Shown here piece by piece: positions 1 to 7,813 of a DNA stretch of 64,000 bases (positions are counted from its first letter, which is position 1; each line of letters starts with the position of its first letter). The notes below the pieces were generated by a model. It did no database searches. It was given only the letters and a program-made list of their open reading frames with translations, and had not been told where the DNA came from. The position numbers and the translations under genes are program-made. Source of the DNA: Streptomyces parvus (GTDB taxonomy: Bacteria > Actinomycetota > Actinomycetes > Streptomycetales > Streptomycetaceae); contig NZ_CP135079.1 in NCBI RefSeq assembly GCF_032121415.1, positions 2,232,001-2,296,000 of the forward strand, in the 5' to 3' direction.

Positions 1-33
1 CCCGCGTGCGGGCCGCAGCGGAGGAGCACGAGC

Positions 34-258
34 ATGGTCACCATTAGGCGGAGCGTCGCGGACCCGTCCACCCTCACCGGCTGGTTCAAGTCCAGCTACA
101 GCGGCGGGGACCAAGGCGAGTGCCTTGAGGTCGCCCGCGGCCATGCCGCCGTCCCCGTCCGCGACAGCAAGGCCGCCGACGGTCCGGCCATCGTCTTCTC
201 GGCCGACGGATGGTCGTCCTTCGTCACCGCGCTCAAGGGCGGGCGCCTCTCGGCCTGA
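34..258 (+). CDS. DUF397 domain protein
   Basis: A 74-residue protein covering a whole DUF397 domain. The family hallmarks are visible: WFKSSYSGG near the N-terminus, ECLEVA, VRDSK, and a C-terminal WSSFVTAL. DUF397 proteins are small actinobacterial proteins usually encoded next to an XRE-type helix-turn-helix regulator, and several act as its partner in developmental or antibiotic control; no exact role can be read from this copy. The ATG follows GGAGG by about ten bases. The expected regulator would lie upstream of the window edge. The gene is convergent with the amidase gene, with only four bases between stops. Confidence 0.85.
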   Translation: MVTIRRSVADPSTLTGWFKSSYSGGDQGECLEVARGHAAVPVRDSKAADGPAIVFSADGWSSFVTALKGGRLSA

Positions 259-262
259 TCGC

Positions 263-913
263 TCAGCCCATGCTCGCCGCGACCTCGCTCCGCAGCCGCG
301 GCAGCTTGTCGTGCAGGATGCCCGGGCAGAGGGTGTCGCCGAAGTCCTTGTGCCCGTAGAGGCGGCTGGGCGCGATGCCGTACTGGTGGCAGACGTACGC
401 GCAGAGCGCCACCAGGACCTCCCACTGGGCCCGCGGCGGCTGTGCGCCGTCGTGGTACGCGCCCTCGTTGGCGATGCCGATGGCCTGGTCGTTCTGGCCG
501 GACGTGTGGGCGCCGAGGACGAAGTCGCTGCCGCCGCGCAGGGTGCTGAGGCTGCGGTGGCGGCCCTCGGTGATCCAGCCGCCCCGGCTGACGAGGAAGT
601 GGTAACCGGTGTCGGTCCACCCGTTCTCGTCCATGTGGAGGTCCTGGACCCAGTGGGCGTGGCGGTGGGCCTGGGCGCGGGAGACGTCGGCGGTGTCGGC
701 GCTGACCGTATGGTGCACGATGATCTTCGCCGGCCGCTTGCCGACCAGGCTGACCGGGGTCCGCGGCGGACGGGCCTGCCACTGCGCCGTGCTGTCGATG
801 TCCGGTTCGACGACGGCGGCGCGGGCATGGGCCGTGCCCGGTAAGGCGGCTGCGGCCAGGCCGCCGGCTCCGGCGAGCAGGATGTGGCGACGGGACGGCT
901 GCGGAAGGTTCAC
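263..913 (-). CDS. Secreted N-acetylmuramoyl-L-alanine amidase (PGRP/amidase_2)
   Basis: About 216 residues. A twin-arginine signal (SRRHILLAGAG, then an AHA-type cleavage site) is followed by an amidase_2/PGRP domain. Zinc-site residues are visible: His in IIVHHT, His in YGHKDFG and Cys in LCPG; a tyrosine and WITEGRH also fit the fold. The family cleaves the lactyl-amide bond between MurNAc and L-Ala, so this is probably an exported wall hydrolase. The GTG start at 913 was chosen because GGAG lies six bases upstream and the Tat signal then begins at residue 7; longer reading frames have no comparable signal. Codon 24, in the signal peptide, is TTA, so translation may depend on the developmental tRNA bldA. 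It lies just downstream of a lysozyme gene, suggesting a small wall-lysis locus. Confidence 0.9.
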   Translation of the reverse strand: MNLPQPSRRHILLAGAGGLAAAALPGTAHARAAVVEPDIDSTAQWQARPPRTPVSLVGKRPAKIIVHHTVSADTADVSRAQAHRHAHWVQDLHMDENGWTDTGYHFLVSRGGWITEGRHRSLSTLRGGSDFVLGAHTSGQNDQAIGIANEGAYHDGAQPPRAQWEVLVALCAYVCHQYGIAPSRLYGHKDFGDTLCPGILHDKLPRLRSEVAASMG

Positions 914-960
914 GGCGGGCTCCTGGTGGGTGCGTGGGGGCAAGGCGGAGGAGGGCGGCG

Positions 961-1007
961 CCGCGTCGGCCGGGTGAGCCGCCGACGGGCTCACCCGGCC
1001 GACGCGG
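961..1007 (-). terminator. 20-bp perfect hairpin terminator
   Basis: Positions 961-980 and 988-1007 are exact reverse complements with a 7-base loop. It lies directly after the lysozyme stop and upstream of the amidase start, both on the minus strand. It probably ends the lysozyme transcript and insulates the amidase. There is no clear U-tract, as is common in Streptomyces. Confidence 0.8.
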
Positions 1008-1018
1008 GGGCTGGGAGG

Positions 1019-1903
1019 TTACGCCGTGTTGTTGGCGAGGGCCTGGAGCCGCGCGAAGCTGCCGTTGAACTTGTTGCGGTCCACGTCGCCGGAGACTCCG
1101 CCGACCCGGCCGGTGGCCGTGTACTGCCAGATCGTCCAGGTGGGGAAGCCGCTGGGGACGGTCGGGCTGGCGGTGCCCCAATGGGCGATCCAGAGCGGCG
1201 ACTTGGCGGCCATGCCGGTCCAGCTGCCGGTGCAGGTGTTCCACCAGCTGGCCGTCGTGTAGATGACGACGTCCCGGGTGGTGCGCGCCTTGTACGTGTT
1301 GTAGAAGTCGTTGATCCACGTCCGCATCTGGGTCGTGGAGAGGCCGTAGCACATGGCGCCGTACGGGTTGTGCTCGATGTCCAGCACCCCGGGGAGGGTC
1401 TTGCCGTCCCCGGACCACCCTCCGCCGCTGCTCGCGAAGTAGCCCGCCTGCGTCGCCCCGTTGGAGACGTCGGGGCGGGCGAAGTGGTACGCGCCCCGGA
1501 TCAGGCCGGCGTTGTAGGAGCCGGTGTAGTTCGCGCTGAACCGGCTGTCCTTGAAGGTGGTGCCCTCGGTGGCCTTCATGTAGGCGAAGTCGATGCCCGC
1601 GGCCTTCACCGAACCCCAGTTGATCGCCCCCTGCCAGTGGGAGACGTCGATGCCCTGGACGCCGCTGGTGTCCATCGGCGTGACCCCGCCCGCCGCCGAG
1701 GACGACGCGGGGCCCTGCTCGATGCGGGTGCCCGCCCCCATCCACGCCTGGCCGGACCGGACCGGCTCGTCGGGTGCGGGCGGCGCGGCGGCGGCCGTGC
1801 CCGTTCCGGTCACGATCAGCGCCACGGCAGCGCCGAGCGCACCGGCCGGCAGAGCGCATCGGGATCTCTTGAGTCGGCGGGACGGAGAACGGTACGCGAG
1901 CAT
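1019..1903 (-). CDS. Secreted GH25 lysozyme (muramidase)
   Basis: About 294 residues: a signal region (basic stretch YRSPSRRLKRSR, hydrophobic core, AAA-type cleavage) and a full GH25 domain. Diagnostic motifs are GIDVSHWQG, FAYMKATEG, GAYHFARP, the acidic pair in GVLDIEHN, and WIAHWG near the C-terminus. GH25 enzymes hydrolyse the MurNAc-GlcNAc bond of peptidoglycan, often including O-acetylated wall (cellosyl type). ATG at 1903 was preferred to upstream in-frame starts because GGAGGT stands five bases before it and the upstream part falls inside a palindrome. The next gene is a peptidoglycan amidase, so the pair could cleave glycan and peptide links. Confidence 0.92.
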   Translation of the reverse strand: MLAYRSPSRRLKRSRCALPAGALGAAVALIVTGTGTAAAAPPAPDEPVRSGQAWMGAGTRIEQGPASSSAAGGVTPMDTSGVQGIDVSHWQGAINWGSVKAAGIDFAYMKATEGTTFKDSRFSANYTGSYNAGLIRGAYHFARPDVSNGATQAGYFASSGGGWSGDGKTLPGVLDIEHNPYGAMCYGLSTTQMRTWINDFYNTYKARTTRDVVIYTTASWWNTCTGSWTGMAAKSPLWIAHWGTASPTVPSGFPTWTIWQYTATGRVGGVSGDVDRNKFNGSFARLQALANNTA

Positions 1904-1943
1904 GGCCACCTCCGGGCACGTTGACGAGGACGGGGCGCGCACG

Positions 1944-1972
1944 GCATGGCATCCGATAATCGGATGCCATGC
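1944..1972. promoter_or_regulatory. 13-bp inverted repeat upstream of lysozyme gene
   Basis: Arms GCATGGCATCCGA and its exact complement flank a 3-base loop (TAA), 41 bases upstream of the lysozyme start. It could be a repressor operator or a leader-RNA hairpin. The rest of 1973-2220 shows no convincing gene or clear promoter. Confidence 0.55.
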
Positions 1973-2220
1973 ACATGTCATGAGTAATGCACGGGCACGG
2001 AAAGGCGTAAAGGGGCCTTTGGGTCTAGACCTGTGCCGCCGTCCCCCACCTGCGAGAACGTCCCGGAAGGGCGAAAATTTTCATTCCTGAAGGCTGCGGC
2101 CGTCACTGCCGGAGGCATGCACACGCCGACCGGCTTGCAGGACATGTCGTACGGGTGCGGCGGGCGGGCCCCCGGCACGCGGTGACAGCGGGCCCGAGCC
2201 GCGGGCTCCGGTACCGGGAC

Positions 2221-2487
2221 TCAGACGGTCCGCGTCAGCTTCTTCGCCGTGCTGCAGTGGACGCCCCGACCGTGCCGCCACAACTGCACGGTCGTGAGGG
2301 CGAACAGGGCCGTGAACGCGACCAGGAAAACGCCCGCGATCCCGACCTGCCGACCGCCCGGGTCCCGGTCTGCCTGAAGGACGAGAACCAGCAAGGAGAT
2401 GAGCATCCCGCCGAGGTAGACCGGCCGGATCCGCCGCAACTGCCGTACGGCACGGGGTGCGAGAGCTACACGCTTCGAGGTGGCCAT
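2221..2487 (-). CDS. Small two-TM membrane protein
   Basis: An 88-residue protein of unknown family when started at ATG 2487. It has a basic N-terminus (SKRVALAPRAVRQLRRIRP), a hydrophobic helix around MLISLLVLVL, a polar loop with DRDPGGRQ, a second helix IAGVFLVAFTALFALTTV, and a short tail with one Cys. This predicts a two-pass membrane protein. I do not recognise a domain. A longer in-frame start at 2559 exists, but its added residues lack coding character. Confidence 0.55.
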   Translation of the reverse strand: MATSKRVALAPRAVRQLRRIRPVYLGGMLISLLVLVLQADRDPGGRQVGIAGVFLVAFTALFALTTVQLWRHGRGVHCSTAKKLTRTV

Positions 2488-2883
2488 GCCCGCCGGATAC
2501 CCCGCGTCCGGCCGGCCAGTCACCGGGGCGCCCATTCGCTTCACCGGACCCGGACACAATTCGGTGGCCGGTCCCCCGGCCCCCTTGTTACGGTGCTCGC
2601 TCCTCGACCGCGGGACCGACCGCGGGTGACCTCTGGGCGCGAGCCCTGGAAAGCAGTTGATGTATGCCCCGGCCAGTGATTCCGAGCCTCCCTCGTCGCG
2701 CCTGTGGCGCCGGGGCGACCGGGCTTGACCGTCCGCGGCCGCCGTACGCGACCGACTGCTGACACCTCACGGCCGGCTGCCGTCGCGCAGCCGTCCGGCC
2801 CCGCTCCCCGTACGCCCCTGACACGAGGGGTGCTCGGTACTTCCCTGCTGCTTCGTTCCTCATCTTCGGCAAGGAGTATCCGG
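2488..2883. other. 396-bp non-coding stretch
   Basis: Divergent spacer between the two-TM gene and the RNHCP pair. Several open frames cross it, but none has a supported start, domain or consistent third-position GC. It presumably holds the RNHCP promoter; no confident -35/-10 pair was found. An AAGGAG site before 2884 marks the next start. Confidence 0.5.
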
Positions 2884-3258
2884 GTGTCCCACGACCACCC
2901 CCAGCACCGCTCAGCCATGTCCTCCCTGGACACCTTCACCTGCGTCCGCTGCGGACTGACCGTCGCCGCGTACGCACCCGACGGCAGTCGGCGCAACCAC
3001 TGCCCCAGCTGCCTGCACTCGCAGCACCTCGTCGACCACGTCGAGGGCGGCCGCTCCGACTGCGAGGGCCGGATGACCCCGATCTCCATCGCCGTGCTGC
3101 GCACCGGCGACTGGATGGTCGTCCACCGCTGCACCCGCTGCGACGAGCTGACCTCGAACCCGGTCTGCGCGGACGACAACCAGCTGATCCTGATGCGGAT
3201 GGCCGTACGTCCGCTGGCTCAGCCGCCCTTCCCGCTCGAAGCCTTCGGTGACCTGTGA
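2884..3258 (+). CDS. RNHCP domain protein (copy 1)
   Basis: A 124-residue protein of the RNHCP family, named for the motif visible here as RRNHCPSC. Cysteine pairs FTCVRCGL, NHCPSC, SDCEG and HRCTRCDE suggest metal-binding knuckles, but no biochemical role is established that I can name. The GTG at 2884 is preferred because AAGGAG lies about seven bases upstream; ATG 12 codons later is possible. A second RNHCP gene follows after 22 bases, giving a tandem paralogue pair. Confidence 0.85.
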   Translation: MSHDHPQHRSAMSSLDTFTCVRCGLTVAAYAPDGSRRNHCPSCLHSQHLVDHVEGGRSDCEGRMTPISIAVLRTGDWMVVHRCTRCDELTSNPVCADDNQLILMRMAVRPLAQPPFPLEAFGDL

Positions 3259-3280
3259 ACCGGGCGACCGGGAGGCTCCG

Positions 3281-3700
3281 ATGACGCGGCGGGGACCCCG
3301 GCGGGGATCGGGACGACGTGCGCAGCGGGCCAAGGACGTGCTGCACGGGCCGGCCGGGGCGCGCGGTGACGCGTTCCGGTGCGTCGGCTGCCGGCTCGAC
3401 GTTCCGCTCGCGGCGCCGGGCACCGCTCACCGTAATCACTGCCCGTCCTGCCTGGTCAGCCTGCATGTGGACGGCCGGGTACCGGGTGACAGGGCGGCGG
3501 GGTGCCGCGGGCGGATGGCGCCCCTGAGCCTGTCGGTGCGGCAGGACGGGGAGTGGATGCTCATCCACCACTGCCTCGCGTGCGGGCGGCTCAGCGCCAA
3601 CCGCATCGCGGGCGACGACAACGCGCTGGCCCTCGTCCGGCTCGCGCTGCGGCCGCTCGCGGACGCGGCGATTCCCGTGCGGGCGATGCTCGCCCTGTGA
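3281..3700 (+). CDS. RNHCP domain protein (copy 2)
   Basis: A 139-residue paralogue of the preceding gene. A basic Arg-rich N-terminus (TRRGPRRGSGRRAQR) not seen in copy 1 precedes the same cysteine layout: FRCVGCRL, HRNHCPSC, GCRGRM and HHCLACGR, then a shared C-terminal pattern ending in GDDN and LALRPLAD. ATG at 3281 has GGAGG six bases upstream. It is probably co-transcribed with copy 1, and the pair likely arose by tandem duplication. The basic extension might bind nucleic acid (inference only). Confidence 0.85.
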   Translation: MTRRGPRRGSGRRAQRAKDVLHGPAGARGDAFRCVGCRLDVPLAAPGTAHRNHCPSCLVSLHVDGRVPGDRAAGCRGRMAPLSLSVRQDGEWMLIHHCLACGRLSANRIAGDDNALALVRLALRPLADAAIPVRAMLAL

Positions 3701-3704
3701 CCCG

Positions 3705-3734
3705 GGGGCCGCCCGGCGACCGCCGGGCGGCCCC
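3705..3734. terminator. Bidirectional hairpin terminator
   Basis: A 14-bp perfect stem (GGGGCCGCCCGGCG and complement) around a 2-base centre. It sits between the RNHCP stop and the stop of the convergent DinB-like gene, so it could serve both strands. Confidence 0.75.
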
Positions 3735-3755
3735 AGGTGAACCCTGTCCCTCAAG

Positions 3756-4307
3756 TCACCCCGGGTCCTCGCCCGTCAGGCCGTCGACCGACTCGCGGAT
3801 GAGGTCGGCGTGGCCGACATGGCGGGCGTACTCCTCGACGAGGTCCAGGAGGATGCGGCGGAGGTGGGGGCGTTCACCTCCGCGGGTGACATACGCGCCG
3901 AGCTGGTCCAGGCCGGCGCCGGTGCTGAGCGCCTCCTCGACCACGGCCCGGGAGCGGGCCGCCGACTCCCGCCACAGGGCGCGTAGTCGGTCGGGGGCAT
4001 CCTGGGCGGCGGAGCGGTAGGCCCAGTCCGGGTCGCTGGCCCAGTCGACCGCGTTCCAGGGCGCGCCGACCGGGACCCCGAGCCAGAGGCGGGCGAAGTG
4101 GCTGTCCTCGACATGCGCCAGGTGCTTGAGCAGACCGCCCAGGGTGACGGAGGACGCGCCGACCGCGGCCCGCAGTCCGTCCGCGTCCAGGCCGGAGGTC
4201 TTCCAGGCCAGCGTGGCCCGCTGGCGTTCCAGCGCGCCGAGGACGGCCGCCGCCTCCGTACCGGCGAGGGGAGGTTCGGGCCATTCCTCCGCTGCGCTCT
4301 CCGTCAT
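3756..4307 (-). CDS. DinB-like / DUF664 family protein
   Basis: A 183-residue protein with the DinB/DUF664 four-helix pattern. Features include LLKHLAHVEDSHF, where His and Asp/Glu fit the family metal site, and a C-terminal LDLVEEYARHVGHADLIRESVDG with the second and third histidines. Relatives include mycothiol- or bacillithiol-dependent transferases and many proteins of unknown reaction; the substrate here is unknown. ATG 4307 was chosen because family similarity starts shortly after it and the upstream in-frame sequence is not coding-like. Bases 4308-4521 hold no gene I can support. Confidence 0.85.
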   Translation of the reverse strand: MTESAAEEWPEPPLAGTEAAAVLGALERQRATLAWKTSGLDADGLRAAVGASSVTLGGLLKHLAHVEDSHFARLWLGVPVGAPWNAVDWASDPDWAYRSAAQDAPDRLRALWRESAARSRAVVEEALSTGAGLDQLGAYVTRGGERPHLRRILLDLVEEYARHVGHADLIRESVDGLTGEDPG

Positions 4308-4521
4308 GGCGGCAGATCCTGACGAACGGCGCAAGGCCGGCCGAGAAAGCGGAATGGGGCCCGGCCTCGCGGCCGGACCCCCCTCGCTTTCCCCTCCCGT
4401 CGGGCCTTCCCGTTCCCCCCGGACCCCTCCCCGGAAGTCCCGACGCCATGTGTGACCGGGGAGGGTACCCAAAGGTTGCATCCCTTGACGATCTCTTTAC
4501 CTTCGGTCGCGTACGGCGCTC

Positions 4522-5358
4522 TCAGCAGGCATGTTGCACGTACCGTTCCGCCACTTCCGCCAGGACCTCCGCCCCGTCGCGGGCCCACAGCGCCTCGTTG
4601 AAGATCTCCACCTCGACCGGGCCGTCGAAGCCGGCGGATTCCACTTCCCGGCGGAACGCCCGGAAGTCGACGCTTCCGTCGCCCAGTTGTCCCCGGCCGA
4701 GCAGGACGCCCGCCGGGAGCGGGGTGATCCAGTCGGCCAACTGGAAGGAGTGGATACGGCCGCCCCGGCCCGCGCGGGCGATCTGGGCGGGCGCCTGGTC
4801 GTCCCACCAGAGGTGGTAGGTGTCCACGACCACCCCGACCTGTTCGGCCGGGAAGCGTTCCGCGAGGTCCAGGGCCTGGGCGAGGGTGGAGACCACGCAG
4901 CGGTCGGACGCGTACATCGGGTGGAGCGGCTCGATCGCCAGGCGTACGTCGCGTTCGGCGGCGTACGGGCCGAGGACCGCCAGCGCCTCGGCCACCCGCT
5001 CGCGGGCGCCGCGCAGATCGCGGCTGCCGGACGGGAGACCGCCGGAGACCAGGACCAGGGTGTCGGTGGACAGGGCCGCCGCCTCGTCGATCGCCGCCCG
5101 GTTGTCGTCCAGGGCGCGGGCGCGTTCGGCGGGGTCGAGGGCGGTGAAGAAGCCGCCCCGGCAGAGGCTGGTGACGGTCAGCCCGGCGGCCGCGAGGAGT
5201 CGGGCCGTGCGCTCGACGCCGTACGCCCGCACCGGGGCCCGCCACAGGCCGACCTTGCCGATGCCCGCCTTGGCGCAGCCCTCGGCCAGCTCCGGCAGCG
5301 ACCACTGCTTGACGGTCTCCTGGTTGATGCTCAGACGGGCCAGGTCCGCGTTGGTCAT
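4522..5358 (-). CDS. Sugar phosphate isomerase/epimerase-like TIM barrel
   Basis: A 278-residue protein of the xylose-isomerase-like TIM-barrel (AP endonuclease 2) family. Metal-ligand regions are recognisable: AIEPLHPMY, VVVDTYHLWW, and VEVEIFNEAL near the C-terminus. Family members isomerise or epimerise sugars and inositols. Its ATG overlaps the TGA of the upstream DUF993 gene by four bases, indicating translational coupling. With the DUF993 protein and an oxidoreductase it forms a catabolic operon facing away from a LacI regulator. The exact sugar cannot be read from sequence. Confidence 0.85.
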   Translation of the reverse strand: MTNADLARLSINQETVKQWSLPELAEGCAKAGIGKVGLWRAPVRAYGVERTARLLAAAGLTVTSLCRGGFFTALDPAERARALDDNRAAIDEAAALSTDTLVLVSGGLPSGSRDLRGARERVAEALAVLGPYAAERDVRLAIEPLHPMYASDRCVVSTLAQALDLAERFPAEQVGVVVDTYHLWWDDQAPAQIARAGRGGRIHSFQLADWITPLPAGVLLGRGQLGDGSVDFRAFRREVESAGFDGPVEVEIFNEALWARDGAEVLAEVAERYVQHAC

Positions 5359-6509
5359 CGGGCGCCTCCGTGGACGGCGAGCAGCGCGCGCATGCGGTGT
5401 GCGGCCAGGTCGGGGTCCGGGAACAGGCCGAGACCGTCGGCCAGTTCGTACGCCGTCGCCAGATGCGGCAGCGAGCGGGCCGACTGGAGTCCGCCCACCA
5501 TCGTGAAGTGGTCCTGGTGGCCGGCCAGCCAGGCCAGGAACACCACACCCGTCTTGTAGAAGCGGGTGGGCCGCTGGAAGAGGTGGCGGGACAGCTCGAC
5601 CGTGGGGTCGAGGAGGTCCCGGAAGCCGTCCACGTCCCCCGTGTCCAGCACCCGTACCGCGTGCGCCGCCAGCGGGCCCAGCGGGTCGAAGATGCCCAAC
5701 AGCGCGTGGCTGAAGCCGCGCTCGTCGCCCGCGATCAGCTCCGGGTAGTTGAAGTCGTCACCCGTGTAGCAGCGCACCCCGCCCGGGAGGCGGCGGCGGA
5801 CGTCGACCTCACGGGCCGCGTCCAGGAGGGAGATCTTGATGCCGTCCACCTTGTCCGGGTGCTCGGCGATGACCTTGAGGAAGGTGTCGGTGGCCTCGTC
5901 GAGGTCGCGGCTGCCCCAGTAGCCCTCCAGGGCCGGGTCGAACATCGGGCCCAGCCAGTGCAGGACCACCGGTTCCAACGCCTGGCGCAGGAGATGGGCG
6001 TACGTGGCGAGGTAGTCCTCGGGGCCTCGGGCGGCGCGGGCCAGGGCACGCGACGCCATGAGGATCGGCTGGACGCCGTGCTCCTCGGCCAGGGCGAGTT
6101 GCTGCTCGTAGGCCGTGCGGACGTCCGCGAGCGTGACCTCGCCCGCCGACGGCAGCTGGTCGGTGCCCACGCCGCAGGCGATCCGGCCGCCCACCGCCTT
6201 CGCCTCGGCGGCCGAGCGGCGGATCAGTTCGGCCGCGCCCGCCCAGTCCAGGCCCATCCCGCGCTGCGCGGTGTCCATGGCCTCCGCGACGCCCAGGCCG
6301 TGCGCCCACAGGTGGCGGCGGAACGCGAGCGTGGACTCCCAGTCGACGGCCGCCGGGTCGTCCGGGCCGATGTCCGCGTACGGGTCCGCGACCACGTGCG
6401 CCGCCGAGAAGACCGTACGGGAGGAGGGGGCCCCGACGCCCGGCGTCAGGGTGAGCGGGGTGGCGCGGGGGGTGTAGGGGCCCTGCGGGAGGTGGATCGT
6501 GGTCGTCAT
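5355..6509 (-). CDS. DUF993 dihydrodipicolinate synthase-like protein
   Basis: A 384-residue DUF993 protein, related to the dihydrodipicolinate synthase/N-acetylneuraminate lyase TIM-barrel superfamily. The candidate Schiff-base lysine lies in VDGIKISLLD, and CYTGDDFNYPELI matches the family's later barrel strands. Such proteins are expected to be aldolases or dehydratases on sugar-derived acids. It is in an operon with the isomerase (four-base overlap downstream) and an oxidoreductase (43 bases upstream). That set suggests oxidation, isomerisation and C-C cleavage of one unusual sugar or polyol (inference). Confidence 0.85.
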   Translation of the reverse strand: MTTTIHLPQGPYTPRATPLTLTPGVGAPSSRTVFSAAHVVADPYADIGPDDPAAVDWESTLAFRRHLWAHGLGVAEAMDTAQRGMGLDWAGAAELIRRSAAEAKAVGGRIACGVGTDQLPSAGEVTLADVRTAYEQQLALAEEHGVQPILMASRALARAARGPEDYLATYAHLLRQALEPVVLHWLGPMFDPALEGYWGSRDLDEATDTFLKVIAEHPDKVDGIKISLLDAAREVDVRRRLPGGVRCYTGDDFNYPELIAGDERGFSHALLGIFDPLGPLAAHAVRVLDTGDVDGFRDLLDPTVELSRHLFQRPTRFYKTGVVFLAWLAGHQDHFTMVGGLQSARSLPHLATAYELADGLGLFPDPDLAAHRMRALLAVHGGAR

Positions 6510-6552
6510 GCCGGCCGCTCCCCGTCGTTGCGCCAGGCGGTCAGGCTGTACG

Positions 6553-7704
6553 TCACAGCGTCAGCTCCGGGATGTCGAAGCGGCGGCCCTCCGCGGACGA
6601 CTTCAGCCCCAACTCGGCCAGTTGGACGCCCCGGGCCCCGGCCAGCAGGTCCCAGGTGTACGGCGCGCCCTGGACGACGTGGCGCAGGAACAGCTCCCAC
6701 TGCGCCTTGAACCCGTTGTCGAACTCCTGGTTGTCCGGGATCTCCTGCCACTGGTCGCGGAACGACTCGGTGACCGGGAGGTCCGGGTTCCAGACCGGCT
6801 TCGGGGTCGACGAACGGTGCTGGACACGGCAGTTGCGCAGTCCGGCGACGGCCGAGCCGTGCGTCCCGTCGACCTGGAACTCGACCAGTTCGTCGCGGTT
6901 GACCCGTACCGCCCAGGAGGAGTTGATCTGCGCGACGGCCCCGCCCGCCAGCTCGAAGATGCCGTACGCGGCGTCGTCGGCGGTCGCCTCGTACGGCTTG
7001 CCCTGCTCGTCCCAGCGCCGCGGAACATGCGTCCGGACATGCGCGGTCACGGAGGTGACCTGGCCGAACAGCTCGTGGAGCACGTACTCCCAGTGCGGGA
7101 ACATGTCGACGACGATGCCGCCGCCGTCCTCCGCGCGGTAGTTCCACGAGGGGCGCTGGGCCTCCTGCCAGTCACCCTCGAAGACCCAGTAGCCGAACTC
7201 CCCGCGCACGGAGAGGATCTCGCCGAAGAAGCCGCCGTCGATCAGGCGCTTCAGCTTGCGCAGGCCCGGCAGGAAGATCTTGTCCTGGACGACGCCGTGC
7301 TTGATACCGGCGTCCCGAGCGAGGCGGGCCAGGTCGAGGGCCCCCTCGACGTCCGTGGCGGTCGGCTTCTCGGTGTAGACGTGCTTGCCCGCCGCGATCG
7401 CCTTCTTGATCGCCTCCACCCGGGCGGAGGTGACCTGGGCGTCGAAGTAGATCTCGACCGACTCGTCCGCGAGCACCGCGTCCAGGTCCGTCGACCACTC
7501 GGTCAGACCGTGGCGCTCGGCGAGTTCCTCCAGGGCGTGGGCGCGACGGCCGACGAGCACGGGCTCGGGCCACACCACCTCGCCGTCGCCGAGATCCAGG
7601 CCCCCCTGTTCGCGGATCGCGAGGATCGAGCGCACCAGGTGCTGCCGGTATCCCATGCGTCCCGTGACGCCGTTCATGGCGATGCGCACTGTCCTGCGTG
7701 TCAC
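6553..7704 (-). CDS. Gfo/Idh/MocA family oxidoreductase
   Basis: About 383 residues. The N-terminal Rossmann segment begins RTVRIAMNGVTGRMGY, and the catalytic motif EKP appears in HVYTEKPTA; AEDGGGIVVDMFPHWEY lies in the substrate domain. The family uses NAD(P) to oxidise or reduce sugars and inositols. The GTG at 7704 has GGAGGG six bases upstream; longer reading frames run into the operator. It is the first gene of the minus-strand operon and diverges from the LacI regulator, which probably represses it. Confidence 0.88.
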   Translation of the reverse strand: MTRRTVRIAMNGVTGRMGYRQHLVRSILAIREQGGLDLGDGEVVWPEPVLVGRRAHALEELAERHGLTEWSTDLDAVLADESVEIYFDAQVTSARVEAIKKAIAAGKHVYTEKPTATDVEGALDLARLARDAGIKHGVVQDKIFLPGLRKLKRLIDGGFFGEILSVRGEFGYWVFEGDWQEAQRPSWNYRAEDGGGIVVDMFPHWEYVLHELFGQVTSVTAHVRTHVPRRWDEQGKPYEATADDAAYGIFELAGGAVAQINSSWAVRVNRDELVEFQVDGTHGSAVAGLRNCRVQHRSSTPKPVWNPDLPVTESFRDQWQEIPDNQEFDNGFKAQWELFLRHVVQGAPYTWDLLAGARGVQLAELGLKSSAEGRRFDIPELTL

Positions 7705-7722
7705 GAAGTTCCCTCCATACAG

Positions 7723-7744
7723 CCGTAGCAAGCGCTTTCTACGG
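7723..7744. promoter_or_regulatory. LacI-family operator
   Basis: A 22-bp near-perfect palindrome, CCGTAG-C-AAGCGCTT-T-CTACGG, with only the C/T pair breaking symmetry. The AAGCGCTT core is typical of LacI/GalR operators. It lies just upstream of the oxidoreductase start and 69 bases before the LacI-like gene, so the regulator probably controls both directions. Confidence 0.8.
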
Positions 7745-7813
7745 AGGATGACGCTAGCCTGCCGACAGCGGCCGGACAAGAGGGGGCCGCACGTGACCTC
7801 ACGGAGGACAGCG

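Noticed and set aside
3..47. Possible tail of an upstream gene, ending HEHGHH
   Set aside because: An in-frame stop at 45-47 is compatible, and an XRE regulator often precedes DUF397 genes, but 14 codons are too few to support a call.
96..1976. 626-codon open frame on the minus strand over the amidase and lysozyme genes
   Set aside because: Arg/Pro/Gly-rich and without a domain. It is a shadow of the two real genes in a different frame, as is usual in high-GC DNA.
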